DNA of 64,000 nucleotides, taken from NCBI RefSeq assembly GCF_000244955.1, contig NZ_CM001439.1:5141234-5205233 (forward strand), written 5' to 3'. The stretch's first letter is position 1. Each line of letters starts with the position of its first letter. Below, piece by piece: positions 10,385-18,181 of this stretch. The notes beneath the pieces were generated by a model. It was not told where the DNA came from and did no database searches. It saw nothing but the letters and a program-made list of their open reading frames with translations. A program made the translations under genes and the position numbers. The DNA comes from Saccharomonospora marina XMU15 (GTDB lineage Bacteria > Actinomycetota > Actinomycetes > Mycobacteriales > Pseudonocardiaceae).

Positions 10385-11278
10385 TCAAGCATCACGTCCG
10401 TCGTCGAGCAGGTTGCTGATCTCGGTTGCCTCGGCACCGCCGAGCAGGCCCGCCTCGCGTGCCCGCACCACCGTCCTGCGGGCCAGGACCGTGTAGGCGG
10501 GCAGCAGGTCCGGCGCGCGGCGAGCCAGTACGTCGAGGTGGGTGGCCACCGTGCCCGCGTCGCCGCGGGCCACCGGACCGGTGAGTGCGCGGTCGCCCTG
10601 CCGCAGCACGTTGTCCAGCGCGGCCGACAGCAGTGGCGCGAGCAGCCGCTCCGGGGTCCGCACGCCCCCCGACCGCAGCAGTTGCACGCAGTCCGCGATC
10701 AGTGTGACGAGATGGTTGGCGCCGTGCGCCAGTGCCGCGTGGTACAGCGGGCGCGTCTGCTCGGGTATGCGCACGGGTTCCGCACCCATCTCCACGGTCA
10801 GCGCCTCACCGACGTTCCAGGCGGCCTCGTCAGCCTCCGTCGCCGTGACTCCGACGCTGCAGGCCGCCATCCGCTCCAGGTCCTCGGGACGACCGGTGAA
10901 CGTCATCACGGGATGCAGAGCCAGCGGGAGCGCACCCGCCTCGGCCGCGGGCGCCAGCACACCCACGCCGTGTGCGCCGGAGGTGTGCACGACGATCTGC
11001 CCGGCGCGAAACGCCCCGGTCGCCGCGAGACCGCTCACCATCGGGCCGAGCGCGTCGTCGGGAAGGGCGAGCAGCACGAGGTCGGCCTGCCTTGCCACCT
11101 CGTCCGGTGCCAGCAGCGGCACTCCGGGCAGCAGCCGTTCGGCACGCCGCACCGATGCGTCGGAGACGCCGGAGGCCGCGATCACCGTGTGTCCGGCGCG
11201 GGCCAGCGCCGCACCCAGCACGCTGCCGACCCTGCCTGCCGAGACGACACCCACCGCGAGTCTGGCGGGGCGTGTCAT
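10385..11278 (-). CDS. Rossmann-fold and DUF2520 domain protein of the pan operon
   Basis: About 297 residues. The N-terminal Rossmann domain begins LAVGVVSAGRVGSVLGAALA, a GxGxxG-like dinucleotide loop in which the first glycine position is Ser-Ala-Gly. It is followed by VLLALPDDALG and HTSGAHGVGVL. The C-terminal helical part is the DUF2520 domain (ALHPVMTFTG, YHAALAHGANHLVTLIADC). The layout resembles 6-phosphogluconate-dehydrogenase-like and ketopantoate-reductase-like proteins. Its constant place before panC in actinobacteria suggests a pantothenate role, but no activity is assigned. The ATG at 11278 is preferred to the upstream start because it begins just before the Rossmann strand. 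Confidence 0.85.
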   Translation of the reverse strand: MTRPARLAVGVVSAGRVGSVLGAALARAGHTVIAASGVSDASVRRAERLLPGVPLLAPDEVARQADLVLLALPDDALGPMVSGLAATGAFRAGQIVVHTSGAHGVGVLAPAAEAGALPLALHPVMTFTGRPEDLERMAACSVGVTATEADEAAWNVGEALTVEMGAEPVRIPEQTRPLYHAALAHGANHLVTLIADCVQLLRSGGVRTPERLLAPLLSAALDNVLRQGDRALTGPVARGDAGTVATHLDVLARRAPDLLPAYTVLARRTVVRAREAGLLGGAEATEISNLLDDGRDA

Positions 11279-11438
11279 CGCGTGCCCCACTGGAGGCTCA
11301 TGCTCAACGACTCCCAAGCTCGTTCCAGTCCCGCTCTGCGGACGCGGGTACCAGACGACGCGCGCGAGACTAGCCCGCGAACTGTCCGCGACGACGCGTA
11401 GGTGACAAGCTTCACCCGGACTTCACCCGGATCGGTCA

Positions 11439-12599
11439 TCACCGAGCCGCCAGCCGCACCGCTTCGGCCCTGGCCTGCCTGACGACGTCGACGAGGTCGT
11501 CGTGGCGGCTGCTCGTGCCGCCGTCCCCGGCCGACCACCTGCGCTGGAACGCCAGCTCGGTGACACTCGCCTGGTAGCAGGCCACAGCCTTTGCGGCGTG
11601 CCTTCCCGACTCCTTGCGGGCCTGCCTGCGCCACCGCCTTCTGCCGCGCAGGCTGGCGAGCAACGGCACTTCTGAGCGCGCGATCCAGCCGTTGGCCGCC
11701 AGCACCGGCAGGGCGGCGGCGATGATGCGCTGCTCGCGGCGGCGCTGCCACAGCACCAGCAGCAGCACCGCGATGAAGATCGGCACCATGATCAGAAAAT
11801 AGACGTCGAGGAACGTCGCAGCGCCACCGAGTGTGGCGGCCGCGTTCCACAGCGCGTGCAGGAACACCGCGCACAGGTAGGCCCCCAGCGGCACCAGCAC
11901 CTTCAGCGCGCGACGGCGCTGCCTGACGACGAGACCGACCCCGATGCCAGTCAGCACCGTGAACAGCGGGTGCGCGAACGGCGAGAGCACGCCACGCAGC
12001 AGGAACGCCGCGAGCACCCCCGCGCTCGCCCCGTCGCCGAAGCCGTACTCGGCGAACGCGCGACCGAAGTAGTAGATGTTCTCGGTGAAGGCGAACCCGG
12101 CAGCGCTGATACCGGCGTACACGATGCCGTCCACCAGCCCGTCGAACTCCTGCGAACGGCGAAGCAGGATCGCGAACACCGGCACCGCCTTGACCGCCTC
12201 CTCGACCAGAGGCGCGGAAACGAGCGCGCTCACCTTGCCGCCACTGCCCGTACCCAGCAACAGGTCGCCCACCGCCTCGGCGGTGTCGTTGATCAACAGC
12301 GCGGTGAGTGTCGCCACGAACGCGCCCCAGGCGAAGGTGAGCAGCAACAACCTGGCAGGCTCCGGCTCCCACCTGTCGATCCACAGGAAGGCCGCCACCA
12401 CCACGGCGACGGGAACGATCGAGGCCACCACACCGATGGCCACCGCCACCACGCCCACCCTGACGGTGGCCAGCGTGAGCACCAGCAGGCCACACAACGC
12501 CACGGCCACGAGGCCCGCGATCGGCAACAGCACGCCCAACCGGCGCGGCGGGTGCCTGCGCAGTTGGTGCCGCGGTCGCCCGGCGGTATCTCCCCTCAC
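11439..12599 (-). CDS. PrsW-family intramembrane metalloprotease
   Basis: 386 residues with about eight hydrophobic segments in the first 290. PrsW/CPBP-type active-site motifs are present: EEAVKAVPV (the glutamate pair), an AFTENIYYFGRAF segment, and a final HALWNAAA histidine. Such proteases cleave membrane proteins such as anti-sigma factors; the natural substrate is unknown. The C-terminal 90 residues are cytoplasmic, basic and predicted helical. It begins with GTG and lies between DUF6779 and DUF2520, on the same strand as the pan genes, a position without a counterpart in M. tuberculosis as I recall it. Confidence 0.85.
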   Translation of the reverse strand: MRGDTAGRPRHQLRRHPPRRLGVLLPIAGLVAVALCGLLVLTLATVRVGVVAVAIGVVASIVPVAVVVAAFLWIDRWEPEPARLLLLTFAWGAFVATLTALLINDTAEAVGDLLLGTGSGGKVSALVSAPLVEEAVKAVPVFAILLRRSQEFDGLVDGIVYAGISAAGFAFTENIYYFGRAFAEYGFGDGASAGVLAAFLLRGVLSPFAHPLFTVLTGIGVGLVVRQRRRALKVLVPLGAYLCAVFLHALWNAAATLGGAATFLDVYFLIMVPIFIAVLLLVLWQRRREQRIIAAALPVLAANGWIARSEVPLLASLRGRRRWRRQARKESGRHAAKAVACYQASVTELAFQRRWSAGDGGTSSRHDDLVDVVRQARAEAVRLAAR

Positions 12600-12662
12600 G
12601 CGGGCACCCTAACGGGGGCCACCTCGGCGGCTCGCACCGAACCCGTGAGCCGATTCGCAGGC

Positions 12663-14237
12663 TCAGTCGTCGGCCCGGCGCCTGCGGCGTGGCCTCGACA
12701 CGTTCGCCCCGTGCGCGGCCAGCAACTCGCTCACCGAGCGGCCTTCGGCGTGCGACCCGGACGGCTCCTCCGCCTCCGCCGCGTAGTTCCCGGCGGTACC
12801 ACGGCCGCCCTGACCACCACGGGATTCCGCGGAGCCGTGCCGGGAGCCGGAGGTTTCGCCGAAGGCCTCCCACGGGGGCGGCTCGTCGTCGGACCGGTAT
12901 CGCCTGCCGCCGGACACGCCGGCGACCTCGACGTCGTCGGGCTCGGCCCTGCGCCTGCGACCACCCGGCCTGCTTCGCACGTCCCGAATTTCTGGCGGCA
13001 ACGTCGGATTCGGCTCAGGCGGGGTCGGTTCGGTGACGCGGGTCTGCGGCTCGGCCACCGGGTCACGTCTGGCGGTCCTGGCGGCACGTTCGGCGTCCAC
13101 CGGCGGCCGCGCCGTTCTCGTCGGCACGGAATCCAGGTCGAGCCCACCGGTGAACTCGGTGGGCTGTTCGGGATCGGGCCTGCGTTGTCTCGGGCGCTGC
13201 GACCGTGCGGCCGGGGGAGCAGGCGCCTCCTGGCGGTCCCGCACGGGTTCGGCTGCCGACGCGCCCCGTGCCGGGGCGTGCTGGGCCGGTCGTGTGGGCG
13301 GGGCAGGCTGCTGAGCCGCTTTCGGAGCCGTGCCTTGCGCGCCACGCGACTCGGCCGAGGACGGTTGCGGCTGAGACCGCTGCGCTTTCGTCGTCTGCCG
13401 GTTCACCGGCTGCTGCACGGGTCTCGACATCTCCGACCTCGCCCTGGCCGCCGCTTCCCGCGCACCCGGCAGCCCACTGCGGTCGACGGGCTGCACCCTG
13501 CGCGTGGCGGGTTCCACCGGTCGCTGCGACGGCCTGCTCTGCTCGACCGGCCGCGACGGGCGCGGCACGAACCTGGTCCTCGGCTGCTCCGGCTCGGCCT
13601 CGGCATGGTCGAAGGTGGAATGGTCATCCTGCTGCGACGACTGTGCTTCGAAGTCGCGGACGGCGGCGATCAGTTCGGTGGGTCGCTCCGCGAGTTCGGC
13701 CAGCTTCTTGCCTGCCGTGATCTGCGCGGGTCTGCCGCCGTTGGAGTCGCCCGCGGTGACCACCCTCGGCTCCTCCGCCAGCGACCGCATCCGGGTTGAC
13801 TGCGCGGTGAGGGCCACCCGTTCCCACAGCACCTCGCCGCCGAACAGCGCCTGCAGGCTCTCGCGCAGCGCGGTGACTTCCGAGCGCAGGGCCTGCAACT
13901 CCTCCTGCGTCTCGTCCTCGACCCGTTCCCGGGTCTGTGCCTCGACATCCAGTTCGAACTCTCGGCGAGCGGCGATCTCGCGTTCCAGTTCCAGCTCGTA
14001 GATCTCCTGCGCCTTCGCCGCCGCCTGCTCGGTGGTCGCCGCCTGCTTGCGGTACCTCGCCGCCACGAACCCACCGATGAGCGCGGCCCACAGCGCGGCG
14101 ATGATCCCGAGGCGCAGCCAGCGCAGATCCTCGGTGAACACCATGGCTACCGTGGCTGCGATGGCGAGGAGCATGCCGGCAGCGAACAGCGGCCGACTCC
14201 ACGCGCGGCCGCGCGAGTCCTCACCCACGCCACTCAT
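12663..14237 (-). CDS. DUF6779-type membrane protein with long disordered tail (Rv3604c-like)
   Basis: About 524 residues. Two transmembrane helices near the N-terminus (PLFAAGMLLAIAATVAMVF and LGIIAALWAALIGGFVAA) are followed by a coiled coil rich in Glu, Arg and Gln (about 60-150). A short conserved segment (ALFGGEVLWERVALTAQSTR) comes next. The remaining 330 residues are low-complexity Pro/Arg/Gln/Ala sequence. The position between DUF3180 and panC genes matches Rv3604c. Function unknown; the architecture suggests a membrane-anchored scaffold with a cytoplasmic disordered region. Confidence 0.8.
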   Translation of the reverse strand: MSGVGEDSRGRAWSRPLFAAGMLLAIAATVAMVFTEDLRWLRLGIIAALWAALIGGFVAARYRKQAATTEQAAAKAQEIYELELEREIAARREFELDVEAQTRERVEDETQEELQALRSEVTALRESLQALFGGEVLWERVALTAQSTRMRSLAEEPRVVTAGDSNGGRPAQITAGKKLAELAERPTELIAAVRDFEAQSSQQDDHSTFDHAEAEPEQPRTRFVPRPSRPVEQSRPSQRPVEPATRRVQPVDRSGLPGAREAAARARSEMSRPVQQPVNRQTTKAQRSQPQPSSAESRGAQGTAPKAAQQPAPPTRPAQHAPARGASAAEPVRDRQEAPAPPAARSQRPRQRRPDPEQPTEFTGGLDLDSVPTRTARPPVDAERAARTARRDPVAEPQTRVTEPTPPEPNPTLPPEIRDVRSRPGGRRRRAEPDDVEVAGVSGGRRYRSDDEPPPWEAFGETSGSRHGSAESRGGQGGRGTAGNYAAEAEEPSGSHAEGRSVSELLAAHGANVSRPRRRRRADD

Positions 14238-14306
14238 GCCCAACACCGTACCTTCTGGTTATCCAGCCGAGACCTTATCGGTACTTCGAACGGTGGATTC
14301 CAGTCG

Positions 14307-14768
14307 CTAACCGGTTTTGTCCTGATCGTGGTCCCGATCACGCGGCTCCGGCGCACGGCAACAGTACTCCAGCCACAGCGCCGCGGCGATCAACGCGGCA
14401 GCACTCGCCACCCCGATGATCGCTGCTGGAAGATCTTGCGAGGCGGCCGTGAGGCGCTCCGCGCGGGGCAGCAGGAACGCCAGCGCGCCCAGCCAGACTC
14501 CGACCATCAACGCACCCAGCAACGACGACGCCTTCGCGAGCGCGACCGCGCGCGCGATCCACACGCCGGTCACCACCCTGCGAGAACGGATACGGCTCCT
14601 GATCACGAAGGCCAGCACGGTCTCGGCGACGGCGAGCACGAGCAAAGTGGTGCCCGCGGGCGGAGGCAGACTCGGCAGCGTGTCGTACGCGGCCTGAAAG
14701 AGCAGCAACGCCAGTCCGAAGCCGAGCAAGGTGGCGAAGACCAACTCGCGTGGCCGCGTGAAGTGCAT
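14307..14768 (-). CDS. DUF3180 membrane protein (Rv3605c-like)
   Basis: 153 residues with four predicted transmembrane segments (LVFATLLGFGLALLLF, TLLVLAVAETVLAFVI, a central LLGALMVGVWLGALAFLL and AAALIAAALWLEYC), the size and layout of the actinobacterial DUF3180 family. The family has no known function but is nearly always directly downstream of folK. Here it is on the same strand as folK but separated from it by a MerR gene on the other strand. Starts MHFTRPREL. Confidence 0.85.
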   Translation of the reverse strand: MHFTRPRELVFATLLGFGLALLLFQAAYDTLPSLPPPAGTTLLVLAVAETVLAFVIRSRIRSRRVVTGVWIARAVALAKASSLLGALMVGVWLGALAFLLPRAERLTAASQDLPAAIIGVASAAALIAAALWLEYCCRAPEPRDRDHDQDKTG

Positions 14769-14811
14769 GGCTACACCGTAGGCGAGGTCGCGACCACGGC
14801 GGGGTGCGACG

Positions 14812-14842
14812 TTGACTCTCCACCGACTGGAGAGTCGAGCAT
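14812..14842 (+). promoter_or_regulatory. MerR-type autoregulated promoter with palindromic operator
   Basis: GACTCTCCA and TGGAGAGTC (14814-14836) are perfect 9-base arms around CCGAC. They lie inside a 19-base spacer between a TTGACT -35 element (14812-14817) and a weak GAGCAT -10 element (14837-14842). The overlong 19-base spacer with the palindrome in it is the hallmark of promoters that MerR-family activators untwist. Transcription would begin after 14845, just before the MerR gene start chosen here. Confidence 0.8.
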
Positions 14843-14867
14843 GGAGTCGGTGAGGGGAGAGGCAGCG

Positions 14868-15794
14868 GTGTTCACGATCGGAGAACTGTCACGCAGGACC
14901 GGATTGCCGGTCAAGACCATCCGCTACTACTCCGACGAGGGCCTACTGCCCCCCACCGACCGCACGAACGCCGGTTACCGGCTGTACGACACCACCTCAC
15001 TGGCGAGGTTGGAGCTGGTGCGCACGCTGCGCGAGTTGGGAGTCGGTCTCGCCGACGTGCGACGCGTGCTTGCTCGCACCCGCGACGTCAGCACCGTGGC
15101 GGCCGAGCACCTGGAGGTGCTCGAAGACCAACTGCGCGTGTTGCGGCTGCGCAGGGCGGTGCTTCGTGCGGTCGTCAAACGAGGTGGCGAGCTGAACGAG
15201 GTGAAACTGATGAACAAGCTGGCTTCGATGTCCGATGAGCAGCGCAGGCGACTCGTCGACGAGTTCTGGGACGAGGTGAGCGAGGGACTCGACGTCGACT
15301 CGGAGTTCTACGACCGGATGCGGTCGGCCAAACCGGAACTGCCCGACGATCCGACTCCGCAACAGCTAGAGGCATGGATCGAGTTCGCTGAGCTGGTCCG
15401 TGACCCCGACTTCCGCGCGGTGATCCGGAAGATGAGCGAGCGGCAGGCCGAACGCGGTCAGGTCGCGAGCACCGACACGGCGGTGCGTGCTCAGCAGGAA
15501 CACTGGTGCGAGTGGAGCGACCGTGCACAGGCTGCGCTCGACGAGGGCCTGGAGCCAGACTCCCCGACCGGCCGGGAACTGGCCGACGACATCGCGGCGC
15601 GTTCGGCGGGCGAGGGTGTGGCGGACACGCCGAGGTTCCGTGCGGAACTCGCCGACCGAATCGCCGAAGGGGCGGATCCACGCGCCGAGCGGTACTGGCA
15701 GCTACTCGCGATCATCAACGGCTGGCCCGCCATCCCGAGCCGCAACACGGCCGCACTGTGGATCGTGGCCGCGCTGCGCGCGACGGCAGGCTGA
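14868..15794 (+). CDS. MerR-family transcriptional regulator, autoregulated
   Basis: 308 residues from the GTG at 14868. The MerR DNA-binding domain begins FTIGELSRRTGLPVKTIRYYSDEGLL and runs to about residue 70, followed by the dimerisation helix. The 200-residue C-terminal part is helical and acidic, probably a ligand-binding domain distinct from the short metal-sensing type; no cysteine pair suggests metal or redox sensing. GAGGGGAGAGG about six bases before GTG decides the start; an in-frame ATG at 14841 lies inside the predicted -10 element and is unlikely. The gene is opposite in direction to the fol/pan genes on both sides, with no dedicated target gene beside it. Confidence 0.85.
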   Translation: MFTIGELSRRTGLPVKTIRYYSDEGLLPPTDRTNAGYRLYDTTSLARLELVRTLRELGVGLADVRRVLARTRDVSTVAAEHLEVLEDQLRVLRLRRAVLRAVVKRGGELNEVKLMNKLASMSDEQRRRLVDEFWDEVSEGLDVDSEFYDRMRSAKPELPDDPTPQQLEAWIEFAELVRDPDFRAVIRKMSERQAERGQVASTDTAVRAQQEHWCEWSDRAQAALDEGLEPDSPTGRELADDIAARSAGEGVADTPRFRAELADRIAEGADPRAERYWQLLAIINGWPAIPSRNTAALWIVAALRATAG

Positions 15795-15803
15795 GGACCA
15801 GGC

Positions 15804-16307
15804 TCAGGTCACGGGCCACAACCGGAGGTCCGGGCGCGGGGTGACGGCTTCCCGGTCGGCCTCGGGAAGCGCGGCCAGCAGATCGGCGGCGCGGCCGTGT
15901 CCCGGCACCCGCGCCGCCGGATCGATCTCCAGCCACGGGATCAGCACGGTCGCCCGCTCGGCGGTGCCGGGATGCGGCAGCAGCAATTCGGGGTCGTCAC
16001 TGCGAACCCCGTCCACGGTGACCACGTCGACGTCGAGCGTGCGCGGTCCCCAGCGCCGCTGCCGCACCCGGCCTGCCCTGCGCTCGAGTTCCTGGCCCGC
16101 ACGCAGCCACGCCCAGTGGTCGGCTTCGGGGTCGTCGACGATGCAGACCGCGTTGAGGAAGTCCGGCTGGTCCTGCACACCCCACGGTCGCGTCTGGTAC
16201 ACGCTGGAGACCGAGACGAGCCGGTCGGCGAGCCCTTCGACGGCGAGCCGCAGGTACGCCAGCCGGTCGCCCAGGTTCGAACCGAGCGACAACACCGCCC
16301 TGCTCAC
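15804..16307 (-). CDS. folK: 2-amino-4-hydroxy-6-hydroxymethyldihydropteridine pyrophosphokinase
   Basis: 167 residues. Transfers pyrophosphate from ATP to the pterin in folate synthesis. Motifs: [15 protein letters not shown] at the start, [18 protein letters not shown], and [12 protein letters not shown] with the two Mg-binding aspartates, then [20 protein letters not shown]. The GTG start overlaps the folB stop (GTGA). A longer open frame upstream only copies folB DNA in another frame. Last gene of the ftsH-folE-folP-folB-folK run; 9 bases separate its stop from that of the convergent MerR gene. Confidence 0.96.
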   Translation of the reverse strand: MSRAVLSLGSNLGDRLAYLRLAVEGLADRLVSVSSVYQTRPWGVQDQPDFLNAVCIVDDPEADHWAWLRAGQELERRAGRVRQRRWGPRTLDVDVVTVDGVRSDDPELLLPHPGTAERATVLIPWLEIDPAARVPGHGRAADLLAALPEADREAVTPRPDLRLWPVT

Positions 16308-16681
16308 CGCTGCCGCCGCACTGTGACGGCGACGTCGGCGAAAGTCAGCGGGATCGGCGCGGAGGGCTTGTGCACGGTGACCTCCACCGCGTGCAGTCGC
16401 TCGTCGTGCAGCACCTCCTCGGCGATCCGGCCCGCGACGCTCTCGATGAGGTCGTACGGCTGCCCCGCGACGATCTCGGCAGCGAGTCGGGCAAGTTCCG
16501 AGTAGTTCACCGTGTCGGCCAGTGCGTCGGAAGCAGCGGCGGGGCGAAGATCGAGCCACGCGGTGACGTCCACCAGGAACTCTTGCCCTTCGCGCTTCTC
16601 GTGCTCGAACACGCCGTGCCTGCCGAACACGCGAAGCCCGGTCAACGTGATGCGGTCAGCGGGCCCCGGCACGTCGGCCAT
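16304..16681 (-). CDS. folB: Dihydroneopterin aldolase
   Basis: 125 residues. Converts 7,8-dihydroneopterin to 6-hydroxymethyl-7,8-dihydropterin. Motifs: [19 protein letters not shown] near the start, VNYSELA, and the active-site stretch [15 protein letters not shown] with the catalytic glutamate, then [13 protein letters not shown]. The ATG at 16681 follows the folP stop after a single base (TGAGATG); two GTG codons 9-12 bases upstream are alternatives. The octameric enzyme is cytoplasmic. The order folP-folB-folK with overlapping ends points to one polycistronic transcript. Confidence 0.95.
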   Translation of the reverse strand: MADVPGPADRITLTGLRVFGRHGVFEHEKREGQEFLVDVTAWLDLRPAAASDALADTVNYSELARLAAEIVAGQPYDLIESVAGRIAEEVLHDERLHAVEVTVHKPSAPIPLTFADVAVTVRRQR

Positions 16682-16682
16682 C

Positions 16683-17531
16683 TCAGACACCACCGCGCTG
16701 CCACGCCGCCGCGACCTTCACCGCGTCGAGCGAGGCGCCGACATCGTGGACACGCACCCCCCACGCCCCCGCGCCCGCGGCGAGCGCGGAAACGGCTGCC
16801 GTGGCGACCTCCCTGCCGGCGGGCGGGCGTGGTTGGCCCTCGGAATCGGCGAGCAGCCTGCCGAGAAAACGCTTGCGCGACGCGCCCACAAGAACGGGAA
16901 AGCCGAGAGCGAGCACGCTGTCCAGGCCGTGCAGCAGCGCCCAGTCGTGCTCGGCCTCCTTGGCGAAGCCGAGACCGGGATCGAGCACGATGGCGCTTTC
17001 GGCGACCCCGGCGGCCAGCGCGGCGTCCACCCTGGCACGCAACTCGTCGCAGACCTCCTTGACGACGTCGCCGTAGCGCGCGAGCGCGTTCATGTCCTTG
17101 CTGTGGCCACGCCAGTGCATCAACACCAACGGCACCCCGGCTTCTGCGGCGACTCGCGCCATGTCCGGGTCGGCGAGGCCGCCGGAGACGTCGTTGACGA
17201 TCCGCGCACCCGCTTCGAGCGCTGCGGCGGCCACGGCCGCCCTCGTGGTGTCCACCGACAGCAGCAGCCCGTCGGCGGCCAGCTCGCGAATCACCGGCAG
17301 CACCCTCGCGCTCTCGGTCTCCGCGTCGACACGCAGCGCTCCTGGCCGGGTGGATTCGCCTCCGACGTCGATGACGTCGGCACCGCGCCGCCACATGGCG
17401 TGCGCGTGCGCGAGAGCATCCTCCCTGCTGAGGTAACGGCCACCGTCGGAGAACGAATCGGGGGTGACGTTGAGCACCCCCATCACGACACACCGGCCCG
17501 GCGATGGCAGTGCGGACTCCGGCGGGCTCAC
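16683..17531 (-). CDS. folP: Dihydropteroate synthase
   Basis: 282 residues. Condenses the pterin pyrophosphate with p-aminobenzoate; the family is the sulfonamide target. Motifs: [65 protein letters not shown] and [14 protein letters not shown] start overlapping the folE stop (GTGA) gives an 18-residue lead before the first motif. Length and motif spacing are normal for FolP1; no sulfonamide-resistance type insertion is seen in the loops after PDSFSDGG. Confidence 0.96.
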   Translation of the reverse strand: MSPPESALPSPGRCVVMGVLNVTPDSFSDGGRYLSREDALAHAHAMWRRGADVIDVGGESTRPGALRVDAETESARVLPVIRELAADGLLLSVDTTRAAVAAAALEAGARIVNDVSGGLADPDMARVAAEAGVPLVLMHWRGHSKDMNALARYGDVVKEVCDELRARVDAALAAGVAESAIVLDPGLGFAKEAEHDWALLHGLDSVLALGFPVLVGASRKRFLGRLLADSEGQPRPPAGREVATAAVSALAAGAGAWGVRVHDVGASLDAVKVAAAWQRGGV

Positions 17532-18181
17532 CGCCGACCCTTGATGAGGTCCAGCGCCTCCGCACGCGAGGACGCCGAGCTCTGCAACAGTCCCCGCACG
17601 GCGGAGGTCGTGGTCCGCGCGCCGGGTTTGCGGATACCGCGCATCGCCATGCACAGGTGCTCCGCCTCGATGACCACGATGACACCACGTGGCCGTAGCT
17701 TGCGGTAGAGCGCGTCGGCGACCTGCGAGGTCAACCGTTCCTGCACCTGCGGGCGCTTGGCGTACAGGTCGACAAGCCGCGCCAGCTTGGAAAGCCCGGT
17801 GACCTTGCCTTGCCCGTTGGGGATGTAGCCGACGTGCGCCACACCGTGAAACGGCGTCAGGTGGTGCTCGCACATGCTGAACATCGGGATGTCGGTGACG
17901 AGCACCAACTCCTCGTGGCTCTCGTCGAATGTGCGGTCGAGCACGTGGTCCGGCTCGCTGTAGAGCCCGGCGAACATCTCCCGGTAGGCGCGCGCCACCC
18001 TGGCGGGGGTTTCGCGCAGGCCGTCGCGGTCGGGGTCCTCGCCGCACGCCAGCAACAGTTCGCGTACGGCGCGCTCGGCACGTGCCTGGTCGAACACGCG
18101 CCCTTCCACCCGAGGCAACTCGGCGTCGACGTCCAGAAAACCGTGACCGTTGCCTGACACGTCACTGCCTTTCCCGGTCAC
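17528..18181 (-). CDS. folE: GTP cyclohydrolase I
   Basis: 217 residues. Opens GTP to 7,8-dihydroneopterin triphosphate, the first step of folate synthesis. Zinc ligands appear in [12 protein letters not shown] (Cys, His) and [11 protein letters not shown] (Cys). [27 protein letters not shown] and the terminal RAEALDLI are standard. The N-terminal 25 residues (Gly/Asp-rich) are variable. GTG start overlaps the ftsH stop by GTGA. The classic type I enzyme is zinc-dependent; no second zinc-independent copy is in view. Confidence 0.97.
   Translation of the reverse strand: MTGKGSDVSGNGHGFLDVDAELPRVEGRVFDQARAERAVRELLLACGEDPDRDGLRETPARVARAYREMFAGLYSEPDHVLDRTFDESHEELVLVTDIPMFSMCEHHLTPFHGVAHVGYIPNGQGKVTGLSKLARLVDLYAKRPQVQERLTSQVADALYRKLRPRGVIVVIEAEHLCMAMRGIRKPGARTTTSAVRGLLQSSASSRAEALDLIKGRR

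Noticed and set aside
11275-12873. 532-codon minus-strand frame overlapping PrsW and DUF6779 genes
   Set aside because: It runs in another frame across two genes supported by membrane topology and motifs; the product is Arg/Gly-rich.
15788-15808. CTGAG-N7-CTCAG hairpin between the MerR gene and folK as a terminator
   Set aside because: The stem is only five bases and weak; not reported as a terminator.
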